The notes under the pieces: generated by a model
Database searches by the model: none
Told to the model about the DNA's origin: nothing
What the model saw: the letters and a program-made list of their open reading frames with translations, nothing else
Shown here: positions 62,733 to 64,000 of the stretch, piece by piece
Numbering within the stretch: the first letter of the stretch is position 1
How the letters are laid out: each line of letters starts with the position of its first letter
Assembly: GCF_001027745.1 (NCBI RefSeq)
Contig: NZ_LECU01000009.1
Span: 1-64,000, forward strand
DNA: 64,000 nucleotides
Direction: 5' to 3'
From: Pedobacter sp. BMA
Lineage (GTDB): Bacteria; Bacteroidota; Bacteroidia; Sphingobacteriales; Sphingobacteriaceae
Position numbers and translations under genes: made by a program

Positions 62733-63086
62733 ATGAATATTGACGATTTTTCCTTTCACGATTCACAGATAATAGAAGTTAGAGAAACTTCGGGGCAGAC
62801 AATTGATTTTTTAATTCACTTCTGTACCGAGTGGAAGAATAATGTTTTCGAAAAAAGAATTTTAAGATTTAAAGACGTTATTTATTACAATATTGATGAA
62901 ATCCCAGTTAGTGGACAACCTACAATTTTGGAAATAGTTAATTTTGGCCAGCTAACAAAAATATTTGGAACTGGTACAAATCAAATTGAAGTAGTGAGAA
63001 ATAAAGTTGAAATGCAAACCACTTCTGGTATTAGAACGATTGAGTATTCTGAATGCGACTTAGTAATACCGCCCAACAACCAGTAA
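62733..63086 (+). CDS. Hypothetical small protein, FHDS motif
   Basis: A 117-residue soluble protein, MNIDDFSFHDSQIIEVRET, with a beta-rich core and a final TIEYSECDLVIPPNNQ. The FHDS motif occurs in several immunity-like and phage-defence small proteins, but a family cannot be assigned. The start at 62733 gives a better N-terminus than a TTG 24 nt earlier. Confidence 0.5.
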   Translation: MNIDDFSFHDSQIIEVRETSGQTIDFLIHFCTEWKNNVFEKRILRFKDVIYYNIDEIPVSGQPTILEIVNFGQLTKIFGTGTNQIEVVRNKVEMQTTSGIRTIEYSECDLVIPPNNQ

Positions 63087-63309
63087 AGAATAAATCATAG
63101 CGACGGATTAAAATATCCTAAATGAAGAACGAACTTGTTATCTATTCCTTTCTCATCTTTACTCAAACAGAAAAATAATAATTGTGCATCTGCGACTCCT
63201 TTATTTTTCTATTTTCAAAAAATCAATATATTTGAGTAGTCCTTATTGCCTGTAGGGCAATCACATCCTATGTTTTATTACGCGTGAATCGTGCTGGTAT
63301 GAAATATCA

Positions 63310-63543
63310 TTTCATGATGGAGATAAAGTTGGTGAAGTGTGTGCACCTAATGGAGGTGGAGGTAATTATCATTTAACGATAAATAACTTTTACTATGGCA
63401 GCATCATTAAGTACAATACAGGCTGGAAGGTGGTTTTTCAAAATTACAATCCCGATTATTCTGCGGGCGACCTTCAACCGCTCATTGATATCTTAACAGA
63501 GTTCGACCCAGTTGAAAAAAAAAGGCTTGACATAAACAAATAG
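63310..63543 (+). pseudogene. NGGGG small protein copy R3, start lost
   Basis: The frame FHDGDKVGEVCAPNGGGG, NYHLTINNFYYGSIIKYNTG, WKVVFQNYNPDYSAGDLQPL matches the protein at 58349 closely, but there is no usual ATG and the first 12 codons are diverged. The non-coding sequence after its stop also matches the sequence after the 58349 copy (GGGTAGGGG). Confidence 0.55.
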
Positions 63544-63639
63544 GTAGCCATGCTTAATTACCGGGTAGGGGCTGAACTCATATGCCAATTATTGAATTAG
63601 CCACGTTCAATCGGCCAATGAATATGTACTCAAGTCAGT

Positions 63640-63716
63640 AACCCATTGCTGGTTTATCCAAATATTTGTAATTTAGGTTTATGTGTTACAGAGCCACCCA
63701 AAAAAGCAAAACCTAC
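63640..63716 (+). repeat. SRAP 5'-end direct repeat, copy P2
   Basis: The genuine copy: it covers the leader and first 12 codons of the SRAP gene at 63681. It matches P1 at 52940-53016 in the same orientation. Confidence 0.75.
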
Positions 63717-64000
63717 GAGTACGCCGATTACTATAAGGCGCCGGTAATTGATGAGAAAGATTTACAAGATCAAATCTATTACCATGCCAATGGATTTTCG
63801 CATCCAAACCTTGTCGCCATAGCGGCCAAAGACGGCGCACGGCAAACCGAACGTATGCAGTGGGGCCTAATGCCGAACTGGAAAAAGCCACTGCCTGATA
63901 TGGTGAAACTTTCAAACAATACGCTGAATGCGAAGAGCGAAACCGTATTTGAACTGGCTTCGTTCAAAGGTTCCATCATGACTAAAAGGTGTATTGTGCC
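63681..64000 (+). CDS. SRAP (SOS response-associated peptidase, YedK/HMCES), partial
   Basis: The gene runs off the right edge. The catalytic Cys is residue 2 (MCYRATQKSKTYEYADYYKA), then MQWGLMPNWKKPLPDMVKLS, NNTLNAKSETVFELASFKG and RCIVP follow; Cys2, the NAKSET region and the RCxxP segment are typical of SRAP. These proteins form a covalent link to abasic sites in single-stranded DNA. The start is set by the Cys2 rule. A copy of the start exists at 52.98 kb. Confidence 0.92.
   Translation, partial: MCYRATQKSKTYEYADYYKAPVIDEKDLQDQIYYHANGFSHPNLVAIAAKDGARQTERMQWGLMPNWKKPLPDMVKLSNNTLNAKSETVFELASFKGSIMTKRCIV

Noticed and set aside
50130..63716. Integrase or integron att site for the small cassettes
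   Set aside because: No tyrosine or serine recombinase motif in this segment, and the leaders do not form attC-like imperfect hairpins.
1..64000. CRISPR array or Cas genes
   Set aside because: No regularly spaced repeats with unique spacers, and no Cas motif in any frame.

Overview
The window looks like chromosome of a Bacteroidota species in the Sphingobacteriaceae, most likely Pedobacter or a close relative. The reasons are moderate-to-low GC, a PorP/SprF-type outer-membrane protein, Bacteroidota promoters (TTTG plus TAnnTTTG) instead of Shine-Dalgarno signals, AraC/HxlR/LysR regulators of Bacteroidota type, a TonB-free accessory repertoire with many small lipoproteins, and an ImuA-ImuB-DnaE2 cassette. 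No species name can be proved from the sequence alone.

Layout. 0-4.4 kb: end of a porP/sprF gene, two response regulators, and a GntR regulator leading a TauE/SafE exporter and DUF1634 operon with a clear inverted-repeat operator. 5-7.8 kb: two tandem PqiA-like membrane proteins. 7.8-11.2 kb: two regulator/flavoenzyme pairs (HxlR/nitroreductase and LysR/MdaB-like), each divergent from a shared promoter, then two small proteins. 11.4-15.3 kb: a compact stressosome-like partner-switching operon (RsbR-RsbS-RsbT-[ATPase+PP2C]-[ATPase+histidine kinase]). 15.4-25.3 kb: a helicase, tRNA-Leu, a glucan-phosphorylase-like protein without the PLP lysine, and the ImuA-ImuB-DnaE2 mutagenic repair operon. 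25.5-29 kb: LysR regulator, SMR and EamA exporters, two GNAT acetyltransferases.

29-38.2 kb is accessory. It holds secreted and membrane proteins of unknown role, an ABC ATPase with a tiny membrane partner, two small frameshifted genes, palindromic intergenic repeats, a secreted GH13 amylase with an 18-nt palindrome upstream, and a ribbon-helix-helix/RelE toxin-antitoxin pair. 38.3-49.6 kb holds a serine hydrolase, a CMD-ABM fusion with a cupin and an acetyltransferase under a divergent AraC regulator, secreted proteins including a C39-like one, an AraC/oxidoreductase pair and a TlpA-like thioredoxin.

49.8 kb to the end is the strangest part. It carries a ChrB-domain/AraC fusion regulator with a shortened ChrA transporter, a class D beta-lactamase and an arsenic operon (arsR-DUF6428-arsC-acr3). 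These sit among many broken genes, a pair of MITE-like elements with 24-bp inverted ends, and several copies of short cassettes that share a conserved leader and encode tiny related proteins. About 75 bp covering the upstream region and first 12 codons of the SRAP gene at the right edge also occurs 10.7 kb to the left, so the beta-lactamase/ars segment is bracketed by direct repeats. The best candidates for undescribed biology are the leader-plus-small-protein cassettes, the direct-repeat-bounded resistance segment and the stressosome-like operon with no visible sigma-factor output.
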